A DNA stretch of 6,771 nucleotides from an uncultured Caulobacteraceae bacterium (GCA_937910255.1 CALEOQ010000398.1:1-6771), one strand, 5' to 3'; positions 1-5,923 are shown, counted from the first letter of the stretch. Notes: generated by a model not told the origin, from the letters alone. Numbers and translations: made by a program.

Positions 1-89
1 GGGTAGAGCAAGGTGGTTGTGTTTTCAAGCAGAAGACGGCATACGAGATTACGACGTGACTGGAGTTCAGACGTGTGCTCTTCCGATCT
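1..89. other. Illumina adapter and read-through artefact (non-genomic)
   Basis: Positions 26-49 match the Illumina P7 flow-cell sequence, 50-55 (tacgac) sit where a 6-base i7 index belongs, and 56-89 match the TruSeq-type read-2 adapter ending in ttccgatct. On the opposite strand the order is insert, adapter, index, P7 complement, then AAAA and about 21 bases of meaningless sequence (positions 1-21). That is what a read gives when it runs off the end of its template. The insert starts at 90. Translations of this stretch give the familiar adapter-derived peptides containing VTGVQTCALPI or SSDVCSSDL, which contaminate protein databases. No gene should be called here, and any ORF starting at 13, 17 or 75 is an artefact at its N-terminus. 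Confidence 0.98.
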
Positions 90-219
90 GGCGGGCGAAG
101 ACCTGTCGGGTCCCATCGATCCGGCCGCCGAGCAGGCCCGCATCGACGCCCTCACCGGCGGCGGCGAGGTGGTCATCCGCCGCGAGTCCAACAGCCGGAT
201 CAAGCTGCCCGGCCTTTAA
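90..219 (+). CDS. 3' end of an unidentified gene (5' truncated)
   Basis: This is an open frame from the first genomic base to TAA at 217-219, read in the phase starting at 91. It encodes about 42 residues, beginning AGEDLSGPIDPAAEQARIDA and ending RRESNSRIKLPGL. The tail is hydrophilic, has no membrane segment, and finishes in a basic stretch plus LPGL, which looks like a soluble protein's C-terminus. Codon use (G or C in most third positions) fits the other genes here. It converges on the TraB/GumN-like gene with only 3 bases between stop codons. I do not recognise the family. The 5' part is missing because the contig ends in adapter, so any start codon predicted upstream of 90 is false. Confidence 0.6.
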
Positions 220-222
220 GGT

Positions 223-1173
223 TCAGTCCTCCGCCGGCGTGCGGATTTCGTAGCCCAGCGCGCCCAGCCGATCGAGCACGCCCCCCTGCGACAACAGGGG
301 GCGCAGCTGCACCACCGCAATGCTGTGGCCGGGCTGGCGCAGCGCATTGACGATGGACTGGGTCTGGTCAGCCTTCAGCCGTGCGTCCAGCTCCGCGGCC
401 CCGGGCGCGGCGGCGACACACCGCTCATAGCTCCGCTCGCCCCCCAAGGCCTCGCGCACCCGTCCCCAGGCCCAGGCCCGGGCCGCGGCCTGGGCGGAGG
501 CCGGCCCCGCCTCCACAGCCGCCAGGGCTTCGAGCACGCAGGCCCGCTGGGCCGCCGCCGGGGTCCGCACCACAGCGGCCAGCAAGGGGGCGGCGTCATA
601 GGTCTTGGCCTCCACGCGGATGCCGCGGGCCTGCGCCATCCGGCCGATGGTCTTGGCCGGATCAGCCGCCGTCAGGCTGGCGGCGTCGCGATAGTCGCTG
701 ACCAGCAGCAGGGCCGCGGCCATGCCGTTGCGGGTCTTGTAGCGGTCGGCCTCCTGCCCGGCCTTTGTGCGGGCGGCCGCGAACCGCGTGCGCAGGGCCG
801 GGTCCAGCGTCTCCTCGTAAGGCGTCCCGGACCGCAGGCGCATCAGGCTGATCACCGCGCCGGGCACGGTCAACAGGTTCACGCTGGCGTTGTTGAACGG
901 CAGGATGACGCGGTTGGCCCCCTCCAGCCGCCGCTCCAGCACGCTGGGGTCCCAGCCCGAGCCCTTGGGGATCACCGAGGGCACGCCCATCACATAGACG
1001 GTGGAATCGCCGTCCGAGACCCGCCACCAGGCCGGCCCGATCTCGCGCGCCGTAACCACCAGCTCCTCCACCAGCACCGCATCAGGGTCCTGGGGCAGGG
1101 TCGGGGTCTGGGACGACGCCGCCAGAGGCGTCGCCAGCAGCAGCAATCCGCACAGTACGGTGATCAGGCGCAT
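223..1173 (-). CDS. Exported TraB/GumN-family-like protein, catalytic motifs degenerate
   Basis: 316 residues. The start at 1173 is chosen because it is preceded by GAGGAAAGAG and opens directly into a signal peptide (MRLITVLCGLLLLATPLAAS, then SQTP); ATGs at 1188 and 1197 (the latter if used gives 8 extra residues) are less well placed. No lipobox is seen, so a soluble periplasmic protein is likely. The core WWRVSDGDSTVYVMG (about 49-63), the segment WDPSVLERRLEGANRVIL (about 74-91) and the end GGVLDRLGALGYEI (about 297-310) follow the TraB/PrgY/GumN/TIKI fold pattern. Family members usually carry two GxxH-type motifs and a conserved Glu. Here the first is GVPS (63-66), the Glu position after the second strand reads LPF, and the C-terminal motif region reads VVQLRPLL. 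A metal-dependent peptidase activity is therefore unlikely. Residues 36-43 (EELVVTAR) resemble a TonB box. It is divergent from mutL. The cellular role is unknown. Confidence 0.82.
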   Translation of the reverse strand: MRLITVLCGLLLLATPLAASSQTPTLPQDPDAVLVEELVVTAREIGPAWWRVSDGDSTVYVMGVPSVIPKGSGWDPSVLERRLEGANRVILPFNNASVNLLTVPGAVISLMRLRSGTPYEETLDPALRTRFAAARTKAGQEADRYKTRNGMAAALLLVSDYRDAASLTAADPAKTIGRMAQARGIRVEAKTYDAAPLLAAVVRTPAAAQRACVLEALAAVEAGPASAQAAARAWAWGRVREALGGERSYERCVAAAPGAAELDARLKADQTQSIVNALRQPGHSIAVVQLRPLLSQGGVLDRLGALGYEIRTPAED

Positions 1174-1193
1174 GATCTCTTTCCTCATCCGTC

Positions 1194-1245
1194 CCAAAAG
1201 GAGGGGCCGCCCCCGCAGCCTGAATCGTCCTATATTGCCTTTTGG
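1194..1245. promoter_or_regulatory. Divergent intergenic region with an 8-base inverted repeat
   Basis: The 86 bases between the divergent traB/gumN-like and mutL starts must hold both promoters. CCAAAAGG at 1194-1201 and CCTTTTGG at 1238-1245 are perfect inverted copies separated by 36 bases. Between them are a GC-rich patch (1203-1213, gggg ccg cccc) and the AT-rich TATATT at 1231-1236, the only -10-like element in the gap. No convincing -35 accompanies it on either strand. The arms could be operator half-sites or chance. mutL has only a weak ribosome site (CAGG, 1249-1252). Confidence 0.25.
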
Positions 1246-1259
1246 ACCCAGGCTCGAAC

Positions 1260-3122
1260 ATGCGCATCCACCGTCTTCCCCCCGAAACCGTCAACCGCAT
1301 CGCCGCCGGCGAGGTGGTCGAGCGGCCGGCCAGCGCCATCAAGGAGCTGGTCGAGAACGCCCTGGACGCCGGCGCCCGCCAGATCGAGGTGCAGGTGGAA
1401 GGCGGCGGCCTCACCCGCATCCTGGTGGCCGACGACGGTTTTGGTCTGTCGCCGGATGAACTGCTGCTGGCGGTCGAACGCCACGCCACCTCCAAGCTCA
1501 CCCCCGACGACGCCGGCGACTATGACCTGCTGCGCATCGCCACCCTGGGCTTCCGGGGCGAGGCCCTGCCCTCGATCGGCTCGGTGGCGAGGCTCTCCAT
1601 CACCAGCCGCGCCAGGGGCTCCGCCGACGCCCACGCCCTGCGGGTGGATGGCGGGGCGATGGGCCAGGTCTCGCCCGCCGCGTTCCCTGGACCGCATGGG
1701 GCCCGTGTCGAGGTGCGCGACCTCTTCTACGCCACCCCGGCCCGGCTGAAGTTCATGAAGTCCGAGCGGGCCGAGGCCATGGCCATCGCCGACGAGATCA
1801 AGCGCCAGGCCATGGCCCACGAGGTGGTCAGCTTCAGCCTCGAGATCGACGGGCGAAAGGTCCTGCGCCTGCCCGCCGAGCCGGCCGGCGATGTGGGCCG
1901 CCTTGCGCGGCTGTCGGCCATCATGGGTCGGGAGTTTTCGGAGAACGCCCTGCTGATCGATCATGATCGCGAGGGCGTGCGCCTGTCGGGCTACGCAGGC
2001 CTGCCGACCCTGAACCGGGGCAATGCGGCCCATCAGTATCTGTTCGTCAATGGCCGCCCGGTGCGCGACCGCCTGCTGCAGGGGGCCCTGCGCGGCGCCT
2101 ATGCCGACTTCCTGGCCCGGGACCGTCACCCTCTGACGGCGCTGTTCCTCGAACTCGACACCGCCCTGGTGGATGTGAACGTCCATCCCGCCAAGGCCGA
2201 GGTGCGCTTTCGCGATCCGGCCCTGGTGCGCGGCCTGATCGTCGGCGGCCTGCGCCACGCCCTGGCCGGCGCCGGCCATCGGGCCTCGACCACCGTGGCC
2301 GCCGACGCCCTGCAGGGCCTGCGCCCCGGCATGACGCCAGCCCCGGCCTATCGCCCCGGCGCTTCGGCGGCCGGCTTTTCGAGCTGGAGCGGCGGCGGAT
2401 GGGGACCCGCGCTCGCCCAGGCGATCCCGGGCCTGAGCGACACCTCCGCCCGCCACGAACCGGCCTTTGAGCCCGGCGCCTACGCCCCGTCCGGATTTTC
2501 CGAGGACGGCCGCTCCCCAGCCCCGGCGCCGGACCTGGTCGACCATCCCCTGGGCGCAGCCAGGGCCCAGGTGCATGAGACCTATATCGTCGCCCAGACC
2601 CGCGACGGCGTCGTTATCGTCGATCAGCATGCGGCCCATGAACGGCTGGTCTATGAGAAGATGAAGGCCGAGATGGCCGTGGGCGCGGTGGCCCGCCAGG
2701 CCCTGCTGATCCCCGAGGTGGTCGAGCTGGACCCCGCCGAGGCCGAGCGAGTCGTGGCCCGCGCCGACGAGCTGGCGACGCTGGGTCTCGTCATCGAACC
2801 CTTCGGGGCCGGCGCCGTGCTGGTGCGCGAGACCCCGGCCCTGCTGGGTGAGACCGACGCCGGCGGCCTGGTGCGCGACACCGCCGACGACCTGGCCGAA
2901 AACGACCAGGCCCTGGCGCTCAAGGAACGTCTGGCCGAGGTCTGCTCCACAATGGCCTGTCACGGCTCGGTCCGGGCCGGCCGACGGCTGACCGGCCCGG
3001 AGATGAACGCCCTGCTGCGCCAGATGGAGGCCACGCCACACTCCGGCCAGTGCAACCACGGCCGCCCCACCTATGTGGAGCTCAAGCTCGCCGACATCGA
3101 GCGGCTGTTCGGCCGGCGCTAG
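1260..3122 (+). CDS. mutL: DNA mismatch repair protein MutL (endonuclease type)
   Basis: 620 residues. MutL couples mismatch recognition by MutS to strand incision and excision. The ATG at 1260 gives the family's usual start MRIHRLPPETVNRIAAGEVV; the in-frame TTG at 1242 only adds six residues with no better ribosome site. The GHKL ATPase motifs are intact: ELVENALDAGA with E29 and N33, DDGFG (58-62), TLGFRGEAL (95-103), DLFYATPARLKF (154-165), and the conserved Lys in NVHPAK (K312). A Pro/Ala/Gly-rich linker runs from about 340 to 430. The C-terminal domain carries the endonuclease motif DQHAAHERLVYE (455-466, DQHAx2Ex4E), ACHGSVRA (566-573), CNHGRP (598-603) and FGR near the end, plus QALLIP (480-485), which fits the beta-clamp-binding motif. 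This is the MutH-independent form, expected to nick DNA itself with Mn/Zn. Length is typical. Its stop lies 3 bases from that of the convergent skgA-like gene. Confidence 0.98.
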   Translation: MRIHRLPPETVNRIAAGEVVERPASAIKELVENALDAGARQIEVQVEGGGLTRILVADDGFGLSPDELLLAVERHATSKLTPDDAGDYDLLRIATLGFRGEALPSIGSVARLSITSRARGSADAHALRVDGGAMGQVSPAAFPGPHGARVEVRDLFYATPARLKFMKSERAEAMAIADEIKRQAMAHEVVSFSLEIDGRKVLRLPAEPAGDVGRLARLSAIMGREFSENALLIDHDREGVRLSGYAGLPTLNRGNAAHQYLFVNGRPVRDRLLQGALRGAYADFLARDRHPLTALFLELDTALVDVNVHPAKAEVRFRDPALVRGLIVGGLRHALAGAGHRASTTVAADALQGLRPGMTPAPAYRPGASAAGFSSWSGGGWGPALAQAIPGLSDTSARHEPAFEPGAYAPSGFSEDGRSPAPAPDLVDHPLGAARAQVHETYIVAQTRDGVVIVDQHAAHERLVYEKMKAEMAVGAVARQALLIPEVVELDPAEAERVVARADELATLGLVIEPFGAGAVLVRETPALLGETDAGGLVRDTADDLAENDQALALKERLAEVCSTMACHGSVRAGRRLTGPEMNALLRQMEATPHSGQCNHGRPTYVELKLADIERLFGRR

Positions 3123-3125
3123 AGC

Positions 3126-3899
3126 CTAGGCGAGCTCCCGTTCAGCGAACGCCCGCAACGCCACGCCCAGATAGTCGGTGAGGCCGGCGCAACGGGCCTC
3201 ATATCGGGCGCGAAACTCCGGATGATCCTCATAGAGCCGGCTAAGGCCCGCGAAGGCTGCGCGGTCAGGCGCGCGGTTCCAGGTCCGGCTGATCCAGTCG
3301 CACCAGCGCCGGGCCAGGGCCTGCGTCGACTCCGAATCGGCCGGCGCACCAGCCTGCAAGGCTTGGGCGAATTCCGCCTCCAGCGCTTCGCCCTGCGCCA
3401 TCAGGGCCTGGGCTCCCGACGAGCCCATGGCCGCCAATCCGGCCTTGGACTGGGCGACCCGGTCGTCCATTCCGCCGCCGTAGCGCTCGCTCAGCCAGGC
3501 CTCGTGGCGCGCCTGGGTCTCGGGCTCAAAGCCCAGATACATCTTCGTCTCGTCCATCTTCGTCGCTCCTTGAAGGGCGGCGAGGGTCACATCGATGGTT
3601 TCGATCAGTTGACGGCCGCGGTCCACCTGCTGGCGGAGCCGCTCCCTGTGGGATCGCAGCGCCGAGACCCGGTCGAAACCGGGGTCGTCCAACAGGGCGG
3701 CGATGGCCGCCAGCGGCATGCCGAGCTCGCGGTGAAAGAGGATCTGCTGCAGCCGCAGCAAGGCCTCACGCCCGTAGTATCGGTATCCATTGGCGCCCAT
3801 CCGCGTGGGCTTGAGCAGGCCGATCTCGTCGTAATGGTGCAGGGTGCGCACGCTCACGCCCGAGAGCCGGGCCACCGTCTTGACCGTGTAATCCGTCAC
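3126..3899 (-). CDS. skgA: MerR-family regulator with TipAS domain, SkgA-like
   Basis: 257 residues from a GTG at 3899 preceded by GAGGTTTC; this start places the MerR helix-turn-helix at the very N-terminus (YTVKTVARLSGVSVRTLHHY, then GLLKP and the wing GYRYY). Residues about 75-112 form the long dimerisation helix (heptad-like, rich in Arg, Leu, Gln). Residues about 118-257 match the TipAS effector domain, starting MYLGFEPETQARHEAW and including WISRTWNRAP and YEDHPEFRARYEA. Overall it closely resembles Caulobacter SkgA, known as a stationary-phase activator of the catalase-peroxidase gene katG; I assign the symbol from remembered sequence, not a search. TipAS domains bind small peptide-like ligands in Streptomyces. 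Two features in the DNA suggest autoregulation and a separate effector product: a MerR-type dyad upstream (3928-3958) and an internal start at codon 115. The gene follows the hybrid kinase on the same strand after 65 bases. No katG lies in view. Confidence 0.93.
   Translation of the reverse strand: MTDYTVKTVARLSGVSVRTLHHYDEIGLLKPTRMGANGYRYYGREALLRLQQILFHRELGMPLAAIAALLDDPGFDRVSALRSHRERLRQQVDRGRQLIETIDVTLAALQGATKMDETKMYLGFEPETQARHEAWLSERYGGGMDDRVAQSKAGLAAMGSSGAQALMAQGEALEAEFAQALQAGAPADSESTQALARRWCDWISRTWNRAPDRAAFAGLSRLYEDHPEFRARYEARCAGLTDYLGVALRAFAERELA
3555..3571 (-). promoter_or_regulatory. Internal ribosome binding site and ATG for a free TipAS domain
   Basis: On the minus strand a perfect AAGGAG (3571-3566) is followed by 8 bases and an in-frame ATG (3557-3555, codon 115 of the skgA-like gene, peptide MDETKMYLGFEP). 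Both sequence and spacing are better than at the gene's own GTG. Initiation here would give a 143-residue protein made only of the TipAS effector domain, ending at 3126. Streptomyces TipAL (253 residues) is known to be accompanied by TipAS (144 residues) made by internal initiation, so position and size agree. Use of this site is inferred. Confidence 0.6.
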
Positions 3900-3927
3900 G
3901 AAACCTCGTCCTCGCCGATGGACAAGG

Positions 3928-3958
3928 CAGATGGGCCCTCACGAAGGGTGAGGGTCAA
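3928..3958 (-). promoter_or_regulatory. Probable MerR-type promoter/operator of skgA
   Basis: Reading the minus strand, TTGACC (3958-3953) overlaps a perfect dyad CCCTCAC-CCTTC-GTGAGGG (3954-3936), 19 bases long. MerR regulators bind dyads lying in an over-long 19-20 base spacer between -35 and -10. A 19-base spacer here puts the -10 at 3933-3928 (CATCTG), a poor match. Transcription would start near 3921, about 20 bases ahead of the skgA-like GTG, with the GAGG ribosome sites inside that leader. The dyad lies just past the kinase stop and could alternatively act as a weak terminator hairpin, but no T-run follows it on the minus strand. Confidence 0.5.
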
Positions 3959-3964
3959 GCGGCT

Positions 3965-5581
3965 TTAAGCCGCCGCCTCAGCAGGCGTTTCCGCCGCCGC
4001 GTCCAGCAACCGCCGCATGGTTTCGTAGAGGCGCTCGGCCTTGATCGGCTTTTCGACCACGGCGTCCATGCCCTGCGCCATATAGGCCGCGGCGTCCCAG
4101 GGATCGGCGTTGGCGGTCAGGGCGATGATCGGAACGCCTGCGGCCGGTCCGCCCTCGGTCCGGATGCGCCGGGTGGCGGCGACGCCGTCGAGGCGGGGCA
4201 TCTTGATGTCCATGAGGATGAGATCGAAGCCGCCCGCGGCGGCGGCCTCCACCGCGGCCTCGCCATCTTCCACCGCATGGGCTTCGGCGCCGAACATCTC
4301 GCAGAGCGTGGACGCGACCAGCCGGTTGGTGGCGTTGTCATCGGCGATCAGCACCCGGATGTTCTGCGCACCACCGACCGTCTCGATGGCGTTGGGCGCA
4401 GGCGCGGGTTCGCCGGCCGGCACGTCGTAGAGCGGGATCCGAAACACGAAGGTCGATCCCGGTCCGGCGTTCCGCCGCGCCTCGATCTCCCCGCCCATCT
4501 GCTCGACCAGCTGTTGGCAGATGGACAGGCCAAGCCCCGCCCCGCCCTCGCGAACCCCGGCCTCGGTCTGGCTGAAGGGCTGGAAGATCTGCGCCAGGCG
4601 ATCGGCCGGGACGCCGGAGCCGGTGTCGCGAACCTGGCCTTCCACGTCGAGCAACATGTCCTGGCGCACGCAGGTGAGCGAGACTTCGACGCCGCCGCGC
4701 TCGGTGAATTTCAGGGCGTTGCTGATCAAGTTGTTGAGGATCTGCTTGATGCGAACCGCGTCCCCCAGGGCCCACTGGCCCTCAAGCCCCTCATAGGAGA
4801 AGGCCAGTCCGACGCCCTTGGCGTCGGCGCGGGCGGTCCAGAGGGACGCCACATCGTCCAGCAGACCGGCCAGATGGAAGGGCTCCTCATTCAGGTCCAG
4901 ACGGCCAGCCTCGGCGCGGGACAGGTCCAGCGCGTCGGTCAGCAGCCGCAGGAGCGTCTGGCCGGAATCCTGGATGGTGTGGATGTAGGGGGCCAGTTCA
5001 GGCTGGGCGAGCTTGCGCTCCAGGATGTCGGCGATGGCCAGCACGCCGTTCAGCGGCGTGCGGATCTCGTGGCTCATGACCGCCAGGAACTGGGACTTGG
5101 CGCTCAGCGCCGCCTGGGCCTGGGCCTCGGCCCGACCCAGGGTGTCGGCGATCTGCGTCATCTGCTCGGCGTGGCGGCGATTGGCCTCGCTGGTGGCCTG
5201 CAGCAGTGACAGCGCGCTGCCGACGCCGGCATAGCGGCCGCCATTGGTGACGATGAAGCCCTGCAAAAGCTCCGAGGCGCGCTCGGCCAGCGCCTGGCCG
5301 CAGAAGTCGGCCACCGTGACGTCGCCTTCGACCACCAGCGGGCTGCGGCTCATCAGCAGAGAGATCGGCCGCAGGGCGTAGAGCGCGCGGCCGTAATGGG
5401 CGGCCATGGCCACGAAGAAGGCGTTGCGCTCGACCATGCCGATGGGCCGGCCTTCTTCGTCCACCACCGCGATGGCCAGAACGTCAGGCTCGGCCTGGAA
5501 CCGCTCATAGACCCGCTCGCCCTGGGTGTCGGGTCGGATCGGCGAAACCGGATCCGCCAGGTCGAAAAGCGTGGCCAACAT
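3965..5581 (-). CDS. Soluble hybrid sensor histidine kinase with CBS-like N-terminus and receiver domain
   Basis: 538 residues with no signal peptide or membrane segment, so cytosolic. Residues about 20-130 look like a CBS-pair-type sensory region: IAVVDEEGRPIGMVERN, then RPISLLMSRSPLVVEGD, then GFIVTNGGRYAGVG. This is a pattern reading, and the domain could be another small-ligand module. A signalling helix rich in Ala/Gln (about 130-165) leads into the dimerisation domain with phospho-acceptor H171 in MSHEIRTPLNG. The ATPase domain has the N box NNLISNALKFT (283-293), G1 DTGSGVP (319-325), F box IFQPFSQ and G2 GGAGLGLSI (346-354). After a Pro/Ala-rich linker the receiver domain (about 408-528) has the acidic pair D414-D415, phospho-acceptor D458 in LILMDIKMP, T489 and K511. 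All catalytic residues are present. A hybrid of this kind needs a histidine phosphotransferase partner, none of which is in this window. The ATG at 5581 has no clear Shine-Dalgarno. The gene lies 65 bases upstream of the skgA-like gene on the same strand. Confidence 0.93.
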   Translation of the reverse strand: MLATLFDLADPVSPIRPDTQGERVYERFQAEPDVLAIAVVDEEGRPIGMVERNAFFVAMAAHYGRALYALRPISLLMSRSPLVVEGDVTVADFCGQALAERASELLQGFIVTNGGRYAGVGSALSLLQATSEANRRHAEQMTQIADTLGRAEAQAQAALSAKSQFLAVMSHEIRTPLNGVLAIADILERKLAQPELAPYIHTIQDSGQTLLRLLTDALDLSRAEAGRLDLNEEPFHLAGLLDDVASLWTARADAKGVGLAFSYEGLEGQWALGDAVRIKQILNNLISNALKFTERGGVEVSLTCVRQDMLLDVEGQVRDTGSGVPADRLAQIFQPFSQTEAGVREGGAGLGLSICQQLVEQMGGEIEARRNAGPGSTFVFRIPLYDVPAGEPAPAPNAIETVGGAQNIRVLIADDNATNRLVASTLCEMFGAEAHAVEDGEAAVEAAAAGGFDLILMDIKMPRLDGVAATRRIRTEGGPAAGVPIIALTANADPWDAAAYMAQGMDAVVEKPIKAERLYETMRRLLDAAAETPAEAAA

Positions 5582-5727
5582 GGCGATGAAAAATCCCCGC
5601 GGATAATGCGCGGAGACTGCCCGGCAACCTTAAACGGACAGTGAAGCTCCAAGGGCCTCAACCGTCTGAGAATATTCACAAAACTGTCGCAATGGCCGAG
5701 CTTGGCTGTTTTCGCCGCGCCGCCATC

Positions 5728-5755
5728 TTGCCGAGGGCTGCGATCCTGCTAGCCT
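5728..5755 (+). promoter_or_regulatory. Candidate housekeeping promoter ahead of yjhX
   Basis: TTGCCGA (5728-5734), a 13-base spacer, then GCTAGCCT (5748-5755). The Caulobacter housekeeping consensus is roughly TTGACGS, 10-14 bases, GCTANAWC, so the -35 is close and the -10 matches only in GCTA. A start near 5760 would lie about 19 bases before the leader ORF and about 165 before the yjhX start. Support is weak on sequence alone; the spacing to the next elements is what makes it worth listing. Confidence 0.25.
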
Positions 5756-5778
5756 CAACGCCTCTGGAAGAGGGTCTT

Positions 5779-5811
5779 ATGTCTCCCGTTGCGATGAGCC
5801 GCCGAGCCTGA
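5779..5811 (+). CDS. Possible 10-codon leader ORF upstream of yjhX
   Basis: ATG at 5779-5781, TGA at 5809-5811, encoding MSPVAMSRRA. It is preceded by GGAAGAGGG (5766-5774), a good Shine-Dalgarno with 4 bases between GAGGG and the ATG, much better than anything in front of yjhX itself. The stop codon lies 2 bases before the palindrome at 5814. This arrangement would let a terminating ribosome cover one arm of the downstream hairpins. A 10-codon frame can easily arise by chance, so this is a candidate only. Confidence 0.22.
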   Translation: MSPVAMSRRA

Positions 5812-5813
5812 GC

Positions 5814-5839
5814 CGTCCGCGGACGTGAGAAACGTCCGC
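5814..5839 (+). repeat. Three overlapping CGTCCGC repeats forming alternative hairpins
   Basis: CGTCCGC occurs at 5814-5820 and 5833-5839, and inverted as GCGGACG at 5819-5825. The first two copies that overlap make a perfect 12-base palindrome (5814-5825). The inverted copy and the last copy make an 8-base stem, GCGGACGT (5819-5826) with ACGTCCGC (5832-5839), around the 5-base loop GAGAA. The middle arm is shared, so the two pairings exclude each other. It lies in the expected 5' leader of yjhX, 84 bases before the chosen start. It could be a tandem operator or an RNA switch; no T-run follows, so it is not a standard terminator. Confidence 0.45.
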
Positions 5840-5923
5840 ACGGAATGCAGGCGCGAACCCCGCAATCCGCGTCGCGTCGGCGCGCGGGCGGCATGGCTAT
5901 GCCTGACCACCGGACGACCTTCC

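Larger units (their letters stand above)
5582..5923. other. Gene-poor divergent region between the kinase and yjhX genes
   Basis: 342 bases separate the kinase start (-) from the chosen yjhX start (+). The AT-richest part is about 5666-5696, the likely area for a kinase promoter, but no convincing -35/-10 pair is visible on the minus strand. A 5-base stem with a 7-base loop (ccgcg at 5597-5601, cgcgg at 5609-5613) lies in the kinase leader. The right half holds the promoter candidate, leader ORF and palindromes listed separately. No tRNA, IS end or CRISPR unit is seen. Minus-strand frames crossing 5676-6114 have no recognisable protein character. Confidence 0.6.

Noticed and set aside
325..1749. 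474-codon plus-strand frame across the TraB/GumN-like gene and the start of mutL
   Set aside because: Low-complexity Arg/Pro/Gly/His protein with no recognisable domain; it runs antisense to one well-supported gene and out of frame with another.
1230..3059. 609-codon open frame on the minus strand opposite mutL
   Set aside because: It is a GC-rich shadow of mutL: composition is Gly/His/Gln/Ala-rich without domain motifs, while the plus strand shows every MutL motif.
3119..3129. CTAG-AGC-CTAG mini-palindrome joining the mutL and skgA stop codons as a shared terminator
   Set aside because: The stem is only 4 bases with a 3-base loop; it results from two TAG stops placed head to head.
3936..3954. 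Rho-independent terminator of the kinase gene
   Set aside because: The 7-base stem is sound but no T-run follows it on the minus strand, and the adjoining TTGACC plus distance to skgA fit a MerR operator better. A terminator role is not excluded.
4277..5209. 310-codon plus-strand frame inside the histidine kinase
   Set aside because: Antisense shadow of the kinase, whose H, N, G1, G2 and receiver motifs are all intact on the minus strand.
5602..5607. GATAAT as a plus-strand -10 element
   Set aside because: No -35 lies at a suitable distance upstream, and no gene follows closely on that strand.
5825..5923. N-terminal extension of yjhX from a GTG at 5825
   Set aside because: The 33 added residues are basic and low-complexity, overlap the hairpin, and are not part of the family, which starts at the MNIS-type sequence.
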